The notes under the pieces: generated by a model
Seen by the model: only the letters and a program-made list of their open reading frames with translations
The model's database searches: none
What the model was told of the DNA's origin: nothing
Shown here: one piece after another, positions 50,884 through 60,310 of the stretch
Layout: the number at the start of each line of letters is the position of its first letter
Position numbering within the stretch: the first letter of the stretch is position 1
Translations under genes and position numbers: made by a program
NCBI RefSeq assembly: GCF_000317435.1
Contig: NC_019751.1
Coordinates: 1,240,001 to 1,304,000, forward strand
Source: Calothrix sp. PCC 6303
Lineage (GTDB): Bacteria > Cyanobacteriota > Cyanobacteriia > Cyanobacteriales > Nostocaceae
DNA length: 64,000 nucleotides
Direction of reading: 5' to 3'

Positions 50884-52014
50884 ATGGCACACATAACATT
50901 TATAACACCAAGTTTAAGTTCAGGAGGCGCAGAACGAGCTATAATTCTACTTTCTGAAGGTTTTATCAATAAAGGGTATGAAGTATCTTTAATTAGCATT
51001 TCTAGCGATAAGTCATATTTTTACAATCTGCCTGATAAAATTAATGTTAGGGCATTAGATATTGCTAAAAACTCATCAACATTCATTGAAAGAATTTTTA
51101 ATAATATTTATCGCCTTTGGGTCGTAAGAAAAACAGTTGCAGAAATTAATCCTGATATTGTTATATCAATTTTAGATACAACTAACATTTTAACATTGCT
51201 AGCTTTGGTTAATACAAAGTATCCAGTGTTTGTTAGTGAGCAAAATAATCCAGATGTTGCCACAGAAAGTATATGGAAGTACTTGCGAAGATTAACTTAT
51301 CCTCTTGCTAATCAAGTAGTGAGTACAAGTAAAGGTGTTGATGAATATTTTTATTGGTTGCCTAAAAAACAAAGAGCCATAATTTATAACCCATTAGCCA
51401 TAAATATAGATACAAGCTGTGACAATACCAATATATTTTCCGAGATACCAGGTTTGGATAAAAACAAAAAATTGATAGTGGCAATGGGTCGCTTAACTGA
51501 GCAAAAGGGTTTTGATATTTTATTAGATGCTTTTCACAAGATTGCAGGTATTTATCCTGATTGGCAACTACTAATTTTAGGAGAAGGAGAGCTTCGTTTA
51601 GAACTGGAAAGTAGGCGAGACTATTTGGGTTTAAATGATAAAGTAGTATTCCCAGGAAGACTTCATAATCCATTTCCTATTTTAAAATGTGCAGATATAT
51701 TTGTTTTATCTTCTCGTTATGAAGGATTTGGAAATGTTATTATCGAAGCAATGGCATGTGGTTTACCTGTAATATCAACTGATTGTCCTAGTGGACCTAG
51801 AGAAATTATTCGTGACGGAATAGATGGAATTTTAGTAGAAAATGAAAATATATCGTCTTTAAGTACAGCAATTGCTCGGTTAATATCTGATCCACAGGAA
51901 CGTCAACGTCTAAGTAAAAATGCCTCAGAAGGAATTGAGAGATTTGAATTAAAAAAAATTGTTCAATCTTGGGAAAAGTTAGTTGACAAAACAGTCGATA
52001 GAAAAAAGAATTAA
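50884..52014 (+). CDS. GT4-family glycosyltransferase
   Basis: The 376-residue GT-B enzyme starts ITFITPSLSSGGAERAIILLSEG. The C-terminal donor site reads SSRYEGFGNVIIEAMACGLPVISTDCPSGPREII with the E-x7-E pair. It is closely similar in layout to the next gene, and both probably transfer related hexosamines or hexoses. Acceptor and donor cannot be read from sequence. Confidence 0.92.
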   Translation: MAHITFITPSLSSGGAERAIILLSEGFINKGYEVSLISISSDKSYFYNLPDKINVRALDIAKNSSTFIERIFNNIYRLWVVRKTVAEINPDIVISILDTTNILTLLALVNTKYPVFVSEQNNPDVATESIWKYLRRLTYPLANQVVSTSKGVDEYFYWLPKKQRAIIYNPLAINIDTSCDNTNIFSEIPGLDKNKKLIVAMGRLTEQKGFDILLDAFHKIAGIYPDWQLLILGEGELRLELESRRDYLGLNDKVVFPGRLHNPFPILKCADIFVLSSRYEGFGNVIIEAMACGLPVISTDCPSGPREIIRDGIDGILVENENISSLSTAIARLISDPQERQRLSKNASEGIERFELKKIVQSWEKLVDKTVDRKKN

Positions 52015-52055
52015 AATTTATATTAAATAATTATCTAATCTAATTAATAAAAACT

Positions 52056-53153
52056 ATGGCTATCAAAAAAATTGCTACTTTTATACCTAATTTGCATGGT
52101 GGTGGAGCAGAAAAAATAGTTATTAATCTGCTCAAAGGGATGTTGAAGACTAATGTTTCTCTGGATTTAGTTTTAATTAATGCAGATGGACCATATCTGA
52201 GTCAAATACCAGACAAAGTTAGGGTGATTAACTTAGCAGCCGGACGATCGCTAAAATCTATTCTACCTCTATCGAATTACTTACGAAAGCACAAGCCGGA
52301 TGCTATTATTTCTCATTTAAGTGAGGCTAACTTAGCTACTGTTTTAGCAAAGAAAATATCTCGCACCGAAAGCAAAGTTATACTTGTAGAACATAATACA
52401 TTATCCGCGTCTAAATCCAAGTTAATACGAGCTAGGTTTTTTACTCCATTAATGAGAAAACTTTATCCTTATGCCGATACTATCGTAGGTGTTTCACAAG
52501 GTGTGTCCCAAGATTTGGAATGTCAGCTAAATCTAAGTAAAGGAAAAGTTCGTACTATATATAATCCGATTGTTGATTTTGATTTGATTAATAAAGCCAA
52601 ATCATCTTTGGATCATCCGTGGTTTAGAAAAGGTTCACCACCTGTATTTTTAGCTGTAGGACGGTTGACAGAGCAGAAAGATTTTATGAATTTGATCCAA
52701 GCTTTTGCACTTTTAAGAAAACAAAGACATGCTCGTTTGCTTATTCTAGGTGAGGGTGAAAAACGAAGTGAATTAGAAGAACTGATTAATAAACTAGGAG
52801 TGAGGGAAGATGTTTCTTTACCTGGATTTGTTGATAACCCATATGCATATATGAGCCGAGCAAATGGATATGTGCTATCATCCCGCTGGGAAGGTTTACC
52901 AACTGTCTTAATTGAAGCAATGGCTTGTGGGTGTCCTGTCATTGCAACTGATTGTCCTAGTGGTCCAAGTGAAATTTTAGAAGCAGGTAAATATGGATCT
53001 TTAGTTCCAGTTGGGGATCCAAGAGCATTATCGTCTGCTATGTCAGATTTACTTGAATCACCTTTAAACAGGGATATTTTAAAGCAAAAGATTCTTGATT
53101 TTTCCATTGAACAGGGAACTAATAAATATCTAAAATTATTGGGATATGCGTAA
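52056..53153 (+). CDS. GT4-family glycosyltransferase
   Basis: The 365-residue GT-B enzyme starts IATFIPNLHGGGAEKIVINLLKG. Its donor site SSRWEGLPTVLIEAMACGCPVIATDCPSGPSEIL nearly repeats that of the preceding gene, so the two may have arisen by duplication. It starts 42 bp downstream of that gene. Specificity unknown. Confidence 0.92.
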   Translation: MAIKKIATFIPNLHGGGAEKIVINLLKGMLKTNVSLDLVLINADGPYLSQIPDKVRVINLAAGRSLKSILPLSNYLRKHKPDAIISHLSEANLATVLAKKISRTESKVILVEHNTLSASKSKLIRARFFTPLMRKLYPYADTIVGVSQGVSQDLECQLNLSKGKVRTIYNPIVDFDLINKAKSSLDHPWFRKGSPPVFLAVGRLTEQKDFMNLIQAFALLRKQRHARLLILGEGEKRSELEELINKLGVREDVSLPGFVDNPYAYMSRANGYVLSSRWEGLPTVLIEAMACGCPVIATDCPSGPSEILEAGKYGSLVPVGDPRALSSAMSDLLESPLNRDILKQKILDFSIEQGTNKYLKLLGYA

Positions 53154-53174
53154 AATTATAAAAGGAATAAGAAT

Positions 53175-54494
53175 ATGCTAGCCAGTGCATACCTAGGTCT
53201 AATCTTTTTTATTTTTTTTGTAGAATTTAATAGAAAAAAAATATTGAAGCCTGATTTTTTAACACTATTTCATATTATTTTTGTATTACTTTACCCTTTA
53301 CCTGGCTTTTTTTTAGAAGCAGATATAGGTAACTCAAGGTATGAACTGAGTATATCAGATAAAATTTATAGCAGTAATATAAAAACTTTAATAGCTGTTT
53401 ATATAGGATATTTTTTTGTACTTTTTGGTTTTTTTTCTAAATCAGCACAAAGATTAGGAAAAAAGGTAATTATTAAAAGCAACGGTGATAAGACAATAAT
53501 CTTATATGCCTTTACCTTGCTAATTATCTCTATGCTATCTATTCATATATATGGTATGCAATTTGGTGGTGTAATTAATGCATTAACTAATGCTACATTA
53601 ATTCGTTCAAGCTTATTAGATAGTGGTCCTTTACTATTTTTCAAGCATTTGATGAATTATTGTTTTATGTCATCTTATTTATTTAGTTATTCTCTGCTTT
53701 TTAATAAAAATACTAAATATAAATTGAAAAATATTTTGGGACTTTGTTTGTCTTTTTTATCTGCTTTTATTGCAACTTCTATATCAGCTGGTCGTGCTCA
53801 ATTTATATATTATTTATTAGTTTTTTGCTTTGCTTATACCTTAAAAACAAAACGTCTTTTTTCTTTACCCTTTTTATCAATTGCTGGCTTCAGTTTATTA
53901 TTTATATTATTTGGCAAACAATTATTTTGGAGCTTAAGCGCAATATCTGAAGGTTTGGATGGGGTTGTCAATACCTTTTCCGAATCTAGAGAAGATGATT
54001 CTGGCTCAGGGTTCTTGAAAATATTATCAAATTTTGCATATCCCATACATTCACTTGATGCTTCTTTTACCAGTAACTATGATATGCGATTATTTGTTGA
54101 TTGGTTTTATGGGTTTATTTCTTTCATCCCACAAAAAATTCTAAATTTTGAAAAACCAAATACTGTTTCTTATTACAATACTGAATTCATTGTGGGAACG
54201 AATGATTTTGAAATTCCATCAGCTTTTTTAGCATTTGGAATTTACAGCTTTTCATGGTTAGGTTTGGTTTTAGTCACATATATATATGGTTGGATTGGTC
54301 GTTACATAGAAATAGTTCTAGTTAATCATTTAAATAAAATAGATTGGATGATTTTTTTATACCCTTTAGTTGCAATAATCTGGATAGATTTCCAACCAGC
54401 AGGAGATCCACGAATTTTTCTTACCAGTAATTTTGCTCTGTTAACATCTATCTTTGCATTACTGTTTATTATCAACAAAACTTCCACTGTTTGA
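53175..54494 (+). CDS. Wzy-type oligosaccharide repeat-unit polymerase
   Basis: The 439 residues form about eleven membrane helices with one larger periplasmic loop (about 255-335, EGLDGVVNTFSESREDDSGSG, MRLFVDWFYGFISFIPQK). Size, hydrophobicity and context between glycosyltransferases fit an O-antigen/EpsG-like polymerase. These proteins share little sequence. Base composition is very AT-rich, as often for Wzy genes that travel between strains. Confidence 0.8.
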   Translation: MLASAYLGLIFFIFFVEFNRKKILKPDFLTLFHIIFVLLYPLPGFFLEADIGNSRYELSISDKIYSSNIKTLIAVYIGYFFVLFGFFSKSAQRLGKKVIIKSNGDKTIILYAFTLLIISMLSIHIYGMQFGGVINALTNATLIRSSLLDSGPLLFFKHLMNYCFMSSYLFSYSLLFNKNTKYKLKNILGLCLSFLSAFIATSISAGRAQFIYYLLVFCFAYTLKTKRLFSLPFLSIAGFSLLFILFGKQLFWSLSAISEGLDGVVNTFSESREDDSGSGFLKILSNFAYPIHSLDASFTSNYDMRLFVDWFYGFISFIPQKILNFEKPNTVSYYNTEFIVGTNDFEIPSAFLAFGIYSFSWLGLVLVTYIYGWIGRYIEIVLVNHLNKIDWMIFLYPLVAIIWIDFQPAGDPRIFLTSNFALLTSIFALLFIINKTSTV

Positions 54495-54515
54495 TATTTA
54501 TCTTTTTTTTAAATC

Positions 54516-55688
54516 ATGAATGAAATCTCACTATCTAATCATAATACCTCTAACAACAAACCTATTGTTGTGATATTTATTATTACTGGACTTGGTACTG
54601 GCGGTGCAGAAGTAATGCTTTACCAGTTACTTACTAAGATAAATAAACAACGTTTTCAAGCAAGCGTTGTTTCGCTGATGGATTACGGAACCTTTGGGAT
54701 TCCATTAGAAAATTTAGGAATTACTGTGTACTCCTTGGGAATGAAAAGAGGGGTACCAACTCCAAATACTTTCAGGCAATTAATGAAGATTGTTAATGAA
54801 GTCAAACCAGATGTGATTCAAGGGTGGATGTACCATGGTAATTTAGCAGCTTATTTTGCTAATTTATTCTCATCAAACCCTAGTCATGTTTATTGGAGTA
54901 TTCACCACTCAATTAAATCTCTAGAATTAGAAAAAAGTATGACTAGAGTAATCATTAGGGTATGTGGATATTTTTCTAGATTTATCGCTAAAACTATTTT
55001 TGTTTCCAAAAATAGTAAACTACAGCATGAGGCGATAGGGTATAGCTGTGAAAATAGTTGTGTTATTCCTAATGGTTTTGATGTTTTATCATTTCAACCA
55101 TCGGTCGAATCGAGATTAAAGTTTAGAAAGGAATTAAATTTATCAAAAGATTGTATTTTAATTGGTTTGATGTGCCGCTTTCACCCGATGAAAGATCATC
55201 TTAACTTTCTGAATGCATCTGTATTGTTATCTCAAAAATTTCCCGATGTTAAATTTGTTTTGGCAGGGACTAATGTTGATAATAAAAATGATTTTCTACT
55301 TGATAAAATTAAGCAGTTAGGATTAGAAGATAAAACTTATTTGTTAGGAGAACGTCAAGATATCCCTAACATTATTCCAGCTTTAGATATTATGACAATG
55401 GCTTCAGCTTACGGGGAAGCCTTTCCCCTAATTGTAGGAGAATCAATGTCTTGTGGTGTACCTTGTGTGGTGACGGATGTTGGTGATGCTAGTTGGATTG
55501 TAGGTGATACAGGAAAAGTTGTTCCTCCAAGGAATCCAGAAGCCTTAGCAGATGCTTGGCAAGAATTAATTGCTATGGATATGGAAGCGAGAGACAAATT
55601 AGGAATAGCTGCTCGTTCCAGAGTTATTAACTCATTTTCATTGGATTCTATAGTATCTAAATATGAACATTTGTATGAGAGTTGTTAA
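54516..55688 (+). CDS. GT4-family glycosyltransferase
   Basis: The 390-residue protein has the family start PIVVIFIITGLGTGGAEVMLYQLL and donor site GEAFPLIVGESMSCGVPCVVTDVGDASWIVG. The N-terminal 14 residues are a Ser/Asn-rich extension. It follows the polymerase by 21 bp. Substrate unknown. Confidence 0.92.
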   Translation: MNEISLSNHNTSNNKPIVVIFIITGLGTGGAEVMLYQLLTKINKQRFQASVVSLMDYGTFGIPLENLGITVYSLGMKRGVPTPNTFRQLMKIVNEVKPDVIQGWMYHGNLAAYFANLFSSNPSHVYWSIHHSIKSLELEKSMTRVIIRVCGYFSRFIAKTIFVSKNSKLQHEAIGYSCENSCVIPNGFDVLSFQPSVESRLKFRKELNLSKDCILIGLMCRFHPMKDHLNFLNASVLLSQKFPDVKFVLAGTNVDNKNDFLLDKIKQLGLEDKTYLLGERQDIPNIIPALDIMTMASAYGEAFPLIVGESMSCGVPCVVTDVGDASWIVGDTGKVVPPRNPEALADAWQELIAMDMEARDKLGIAARSRVINSFSLDSIVSKYEHLYESC

Positions 55689-55748
55689 ATCTGTGGAAAT
55701 TGATGATATGTGCCAATTTAACTCCTAAACAATTTTATAAAGGCAAAA

Positions 55749-56888
55749 ATGAAAAAAATTCTAATGGTAGCAACAATTCCCGCTACTTTACGTGCATTCT
55801 TACTACCATTTGCCCAACATTTTCGTAATCAAGGTTGGCAAGTTGATGCGATCGCTTGTGGGATTTCTGCTTGTGATCGCTGTCATCAGGTTTTTGATCG
55901 TGTATGGGATGTGGAATGGTCGCGTAATCCTCTAGATCCCCGTAACTTTCTCAAAACCCCCAGTGCAATTCAAGAGATTGTTACTAGAGGACAGTATGAC
56001 ATCGTGCATGTACATACCCCAGTTGCGGCTTTTGTTACGCGCTATGCACTGAGAAATCTGCGAAAGCAACTCAAAACCAAAGTTATCTACACCGCTCACG
56101 GGTTTCATTTTCATCCTGCTGGAAAACCTCTGAAAAATGCTGTTTTTCGGAGTTTGGAAAAGTTTGCGGGTAATTGGACAGACTATTTAGTTGTGATTAA
56201 CCATGAGGATGAAGCAGCAGCAAAACGTCATCAGCTAGTCTCACCCCAGCATCTCTGCTATATGCCAGGAATTGGGGTAGATTTAGACTATTACAATCCT
56301 GATAAGATTTCTGATAGAGAAGTTGAGGAGGTACGTCAGGAATTAGGTTTAACAGCAGAGACACAACTGTTGCTGTCGGTAGCTGAGTTGATACCTCGTA
56401 AACATCCTGAAGATGTACTAAGAGCATTTGCCAAACTAGCTAAGTCTGAAGTTTGCTTGGCTTTTGCTGGAGATGGTCCACTGATGGACAAAATGCAAGA
56501 GTTAACGTCTGAATTGGGGGTACAGAAGCAAGTGCGCTTTTTGGGATTACGCCAAGATATCCCGACTTTAATGCGCGTAGCAACGGCTACTCTACTGGCT
56601 TCAGAGCAGGAAGGTTTACCTAGATGTGTAATGGAGTCTATGAGTTTGGGAACTCCTGTGATTGGTACTTCAATTCGTGGAACTCAGGATTTATTAAAAG
56701 ATGGTTGTGGATTTTTGGTGGAAGTTGGAGATGTAGAAGGTTTGTCTAATGCGATCGCTTACGTGCTAGACAACCCTATAGAAGCTGGTATTGTAGCGCA
56801 GCGGGGACGCGATCGCATGGCAGTATTTGAACTAGAACAAGTGATTAAGTTACATGACCAATTGTATGCGGAGGCTTTATCTGTATAG
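55749..56888 (+). CDS. GT4-family glycosyltransferase
   Basis: The 379-residue protein begins KKILMVATIPATLRAFLLPFAQHFRNQGW, a start common in Cap1E/EpsD-type enzymes that add the second sugar to the lipid carrier. HVHTPVAAFVTRYALR and the donor site EQEGLPRCVMESMSLGTPVIGTSIRGTQDLL are present. Its position just before the phosphoglycosyl transferase gene supports an early step in repeat-unit assembly. Codon use is less AT-rich than in the preceding genes. Confidence 0.92.
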   Translation: MKKILMVATIPATLRAFLLPFAQHFRNQGWQVDAIACGISACDRCHQVFDRVWDVEWSRNPLDPRNFLKTPSAIQEIVTRGQYDIVHVHTPVAAFVTRYALRNLRKQLKTKVIYTAHGFHFHPAGKPLKNAVFRSLEKFAGNWTDYLVVINHEDEAAAKRHQLVSPQHLCYMPGIGVDLDYYNPDKISDREVEEVRQELGLTAETQLLLSVAELIPRKHPEDVLRAFAKLAKSEVCLAFAGDGPLMDKMQELTSELGVQKQVRFLGLRQDIPTLMRVATATLLASEQEGLPRCVMESMSLGTPVIGTSIRGTQDLLKDGCGFLVEVGDVEGLSNAIAYVLDNPIEAGIVAQRGRDRMAVFELEQVIKLHDQLYAEALSV

Positions 56889-57165
56889 TGTTACAGGTCT
56901 AACAGAATTTTATCCACAAAATATTTAATGCCAGATTGGCAACAGATCTGCCTTTAATCCGGATACACTCTCCATGGGTCAGTAATTGCAAACTTTTGAA
57001 TATCTAACATGCTGCAATCAAATCAAGGTTGCTGAGGAATTTCAATGCTTATTTTTCCCGAATGCAGATGTTTTGCCGCTACGACTTAGTAAGCATTCAT
57101 CACAATAGCGACTCTAAAGAGTCTACAGGGATTGCTGATGGTATAAAGTATAAGGATATACAAGT

Positions 57166-57801
57166 ATGATTAGTGGAAATCTTCGATTTATTAGTTGGTT
57201 AAATCGTATTCGATTTATCAAGTATGCATTTGACCGGATAGTGGCAGCCACTGCATTATTGTTGCTATCACCAGTGATGTTGGTAATTGCGATCGCTATT
57301 TACTTCAAAATGGGTAGTCCAGTGGTATTTACCCAAGCCCGTCCAGGTAAAGACTCCAAGATTTTTCAGTTTTATAAGTTCCGCACCATGACAGATGGGA
57401 GAGACAAACAAGGTAATCTTCTCCCTGATGAAAAGCGTTTGACTGCTTTTGGACAGTTGCTGCGTAAGACTAGCTTGGATGAACTCCCCCAACTCTGGAA
57501 TGTGGTCAAGGGTGATATGAGTTTTATCGGTCCGCGTCCATTACTAGTTCAGTACCTTGATCGCTACACGCCAGAACAAGCACGTCGTCATGAAGTAAAG
57601 CCTGGAATTACAGGATGGGCACAAGTAAATGGTCGTAATACCATTGGTTGGGAAGACAAGTTTAAGTGGGATATCTGGTATGTAGATAACTGGAATTTGT
57701 TACTGGATTTGAAGATATTTGCTATGACAGTCTTCAAGGTATTACAGCAAGATGGGATTAGCCAAGAAGGTTATGCCACATCAGAAGAATTTAAAGGTTA
57801 A
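57166..57801 (+). CDS. Small initiating phosphoglycosyl transferase (PglC/WcaJ-type)
   Basis: The 211-residue monotopic enzyme has one reentrant hydrophobic segment (about 26-47, RIVAATALLLLSPVMLVIAIAI). The catalytic Asp-Glu is in KTSLDELPQLWNVVKGDMSFIGPRPLL. It joins a sugar-1-phosphate to undecaprenyl phosphate. The short form without extra N-terminal helices is like PglC, which uses UDP-N,N'-diacetylbacillosamine, in agreement with the dehydratase, acetyltransferase and aminotransferase nearby. It is preceded by 277 bp without a gene, perhaps a promoter. Confidence 0.93.
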   Translation: MISGNLRFISWLNRIRFIKYAFDRIVAATALLLLSPVMLVIAIAIYFKMGSPVVFTQARPGKDSKIFQFYKFRTMTDGRDKQGNLLPDEKRLTAFGQLLRKTSLDELPQLWNVVKGDMSFIGPRPLLVQYLDRYTPEQARRHEVKPGITGWAQVNGRNTIGWEDKFKWDIWYVDNWNLLLDLKIFAMTVFKVLQQDGISQEGYATSEEFKG

Positions 57802-58019
57802 TTGCAGGAAAATTAATTAATTGATTTGTCGGATTTTTATAGTTCCTCAATCAATGCTTCTCATTTATTTCGTGAGTGAAAACAGTCAAGTCAATGTTCA
57901 GAACTAGTCAACATCAAGCTTTAGGTTTCCAGAGAAACAGTTAGAACTTTTATCAATAGAAGATAATATTTTTTTCGTAAAAATTTTTGGTAATAACTGT
58001 TTTCCTTTAGGGGATAAGT

Positions 58020-58658
58020 ATGGATATATATTTATATGGTTGTGGTGGACATGCAAAAGTTATTTCAGATATTTTATGTAAACAGGAGAGAAAAGTAACA
58101 GCTTTTGTTGATGACAATCCACCATTAGGATTAACCCATATTCATGGTATACCTGTAAAAAAAAACTCACCGGAAATACTAGCAGAAATTGAATGCGATC
58201 GCAGTCAATGGATTGTGGCAATTGGGAATAATCAAATTCGTCGTCATATTGCCAAAAAACTAGATAATTATGGTTATTCATTTACTACTGCAATTCATCC
58301 TTCCGCCCAAATTGGTTGCGGTGTAGAAATTGCTTCCGGTACGGTAATTATGTCTAATTCTGTGATTAATACAGACTCAAAAATTGGAAATCATGTCATC
58401 ATAAATACAGGAGCAACTATTGATCATGATTGTATTATTGAAGATTATTGTCATATATCACCAGGATGTCACCTCTGCGGTACAGTAAAGTTGGGAAAAG
58501 GAGTATTCTTAGGGGTTGGATCAAAAGTCATTCCAAATATATATATTGAAGAATATACAACCTGTGGTGCAGGTTCAGTAGTAGTTACATTCTTGCCATC
58601 ACGATGTTTAGCATATGGTTGTCCTGCAAAAGTGGTTCAGACTAATTACTCAGAATAA
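58020..58658 (+). CDS. PglD/NeuD-type sugar N-acetyltransferase
   Basis: The 212-residue protein has the N-terminal Rossmann-like PglD_N domain (MDIYLYGCGGHAKVISDIL) and a left-handed beta-helix of hexapeptide repeats (about 95-200). His136 in TIDHDCIIED matches the catalytic His of this family. AGGGGAT lies 6 nt upstream. It is expected to acetylate the 4-amino group of UDP-4-amino-trideoxy-GlcNAc with acetyl-CoA. The pairing with the aminotransferase at 61588 supports this. Confidence 0.9.
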   Translation: MDIYLYGCGGHAKVISDILCKQERKVTAFVDDNPPLGLTHIHGIPVKKNSPEILAEIECDRSQWIVAIGNNQIRRHIAKKLDNYGYSFTTAIHPSAQIGCGVEIASGTVIMSNSVINTDSKIGNHVIINTGATIDHDCIIEDYCHISPGCHLCGTVKLGKGVFLGVGSKVIPNIYIEEYTTCGAGSVVVTFLPSRCLAYGCPAKVVQTNYSE

Positions 58659-58861
58659 ACACTGTATTTTCAATATATTTTGGCTGAACGCGACTTTCTC
58701 AAGAAGCAATTTGGAATACTCTAAATGGTGAATATTTCAATTACTATAAGCTAAGGAATGAATAAAGACAATTAGCACGAGAAAAATGCTTGAATCATAA
58801 AGTGACCAATTAATGTTGTGCTATATTGGGCAATAAATTTGATTTTGCAAGGAGTCTGACT

Positions 58862-59224
58862 ATGATTTTCAAACTTAAAGAAAATGTTGATAATCCTGCA
58901 TCTATCCTTGTAAAAATACGTCAGTTTGTGAGTGAACGTACTTTTTTAGAACTAGCTCAGGATATATTAAAAAATGGTTTTCCCTTATTACGTAGACTTG
59001 TAGGTCTATACTTTGATAAGGAATTTGATAAAAAATATAATGTTGATACCTGCGGTTCTATTCACTTAACTAAACTAACTATAAAAAGCAAGAATAGAGA
59101 ATATGGAGTTATTTACGATCCACTTCCTTTGAAAACACTTAGAAATATTTTATCGTCGATTCCAAGAGTTTTAAGTAAGTATACTTTAGTTGATTTTGGT
59201 TCTGGAAAAGGTTTGTTGTATTAA
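58862..59224 (+). pseudogene. Truncated methyltransferase-like gene
   Basis: The start is ATG 58862, with AAGGAG 8 nt upstream. About 120 residues end right after DFGSGKGLLY, which is motif I of a class I SAM-dependent methyltransferase (usually D.GSGKGR followed by about 100 more residues). No continuation was found in any frame in the next 150 bp. It is therefore a 5' remnant whose 3' part was deleted. The function before decay was perhaps methylation of the glycan or a sugar. Confidence 0.7.
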
Positions 59225-59375
59225 GAATGTAGTACAATAATTTCAAAAAAACCGATAGAATAAATCGTTAACTAACCTTCGATAAGTTTAAAAAAGGTTT
59301 CAACCAAGTTTTGCACTTATAATTTAATTCACATTCCTTAGCTTAATTGAAATCAAAACAATAAAAAATCTTTCT

Positions 59376-60275
59376 ATGAAAACCACTACTTACTATTTAT
59401 CACCAGAGCAGGCAGCACTTTTACCCACCGAGGAAGATATTACTTTTTACGAGGACCATGGCTGGTACATTTCTCCCAGAGTCATTCCCGATGAAATCAT
59501 AGACCAAGCAATCATTGGCAGTCAAAAATTTTATCAAGGAGAAAGAGATACCACGCTTCCTTCTCAAACTGGGTATAGTAATTGGCAGTCAGGAGATGGA
59601 GATGAAATTCGCAACAATGAATTTGTCTCTTTGCAAAAAAACGAGTTGAAACAGCTGGCTCTACAACCAATTATTGGTGCGATCGCAGCCAGATTAACTA
59701 GAAGTAAAAGTATTCGACGATTTGAAGACCAGTTAGTTTATAAAGCACCGACTCAGACGCTAGGAAAGGGAGCAGTAGGATGGCATACTGATCATGCCTA
59801 TTCTTCTAACTGTACCTCCAATAAATTACTTGCAGCTTGGATACCTTTTTACGATTCGGAAGAGAACCGTGCTCCCTTAGTCGTGGTTGATGGTAGCCAC
59901 AAGTGGACGGGAACAGAACATTTAAGGGATTTTAATCAGCAAGATTTACCTAAAATCTTGCAAAAATATATTGAAGAGGGTAAAAATGTAGTTGAAGTTC
60001 CAATGGTAATGAAAAAAGGTCAGATTAGCTTTCATCATGGTTGGACCATTCATGGTAGCTATCCCAATCTTAGTGACCAAGTTCGTTTGGCTATGGCAGT
60101 TCATTTACAAGATGAAACAAATTGCTATCAACCCTATTGGAATAATGGTAGACAAATTCACCATTTTCTAGATTCAATTTGCCGTAAATTACCTAATGGG
60201 GAACCAGACTACACAGATCCGGTAGTATTTCCTGAAATTTGGTCTGACGAAGTAATGCCATGTGAATACAGCTAG
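59376..60275 (+). CDS. Phytanoyl-CoA dioxygenase (PhyH)-family Fe(II)/2-oxoglutarate oxygenase
   Basis: The 299-residue cupin-fold enzyme has the facial triad His-x-Asp in GWHTDHAYSSN and the distal His in SFHHGWTIHGSYPNLSDQVRLAMAVHLQD, where Arg likely binds 2-oxoglutarate. Triad residues are intact. Family members hydroxylate lipids, sugars and small metabolites. Its place in the cluster suggests modification of a sugar or of an acyl or amino-acid substituent, which cannot be narrowed. Confidence 0.9.
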   Translation: MKTTTYYLSPEQAALLPTEEDITFYEDHGWYISPRVIPDEIIDQAIIGSQKFYQGERDTTLPSQTGYSNWQSGDGDEIRNNEFVSLQKNELKQLALQPIIGAIAARLTRSKSIRRFEDQLVYKAPTQTLGKGAVGWHTDHAYSSNCTSNKLLAAWIPFYDSEENRAPLVVVDGSHKWTGTEHLRDFNQQDLPKILQKYIEEGKNVVEVPMVMKKGQISFHHGWTIHGSYPNLSDQVRLAMAVHLQDETNCYQPYWNNGRQIHHFLDSICRKLPNGEPDYTDPVVFPEIWSDEVMPCEYS

Positions 60276-60310
60276 CAAGTCTTAATTAGTATTTAATAAT
60301 ATTTAAATTT

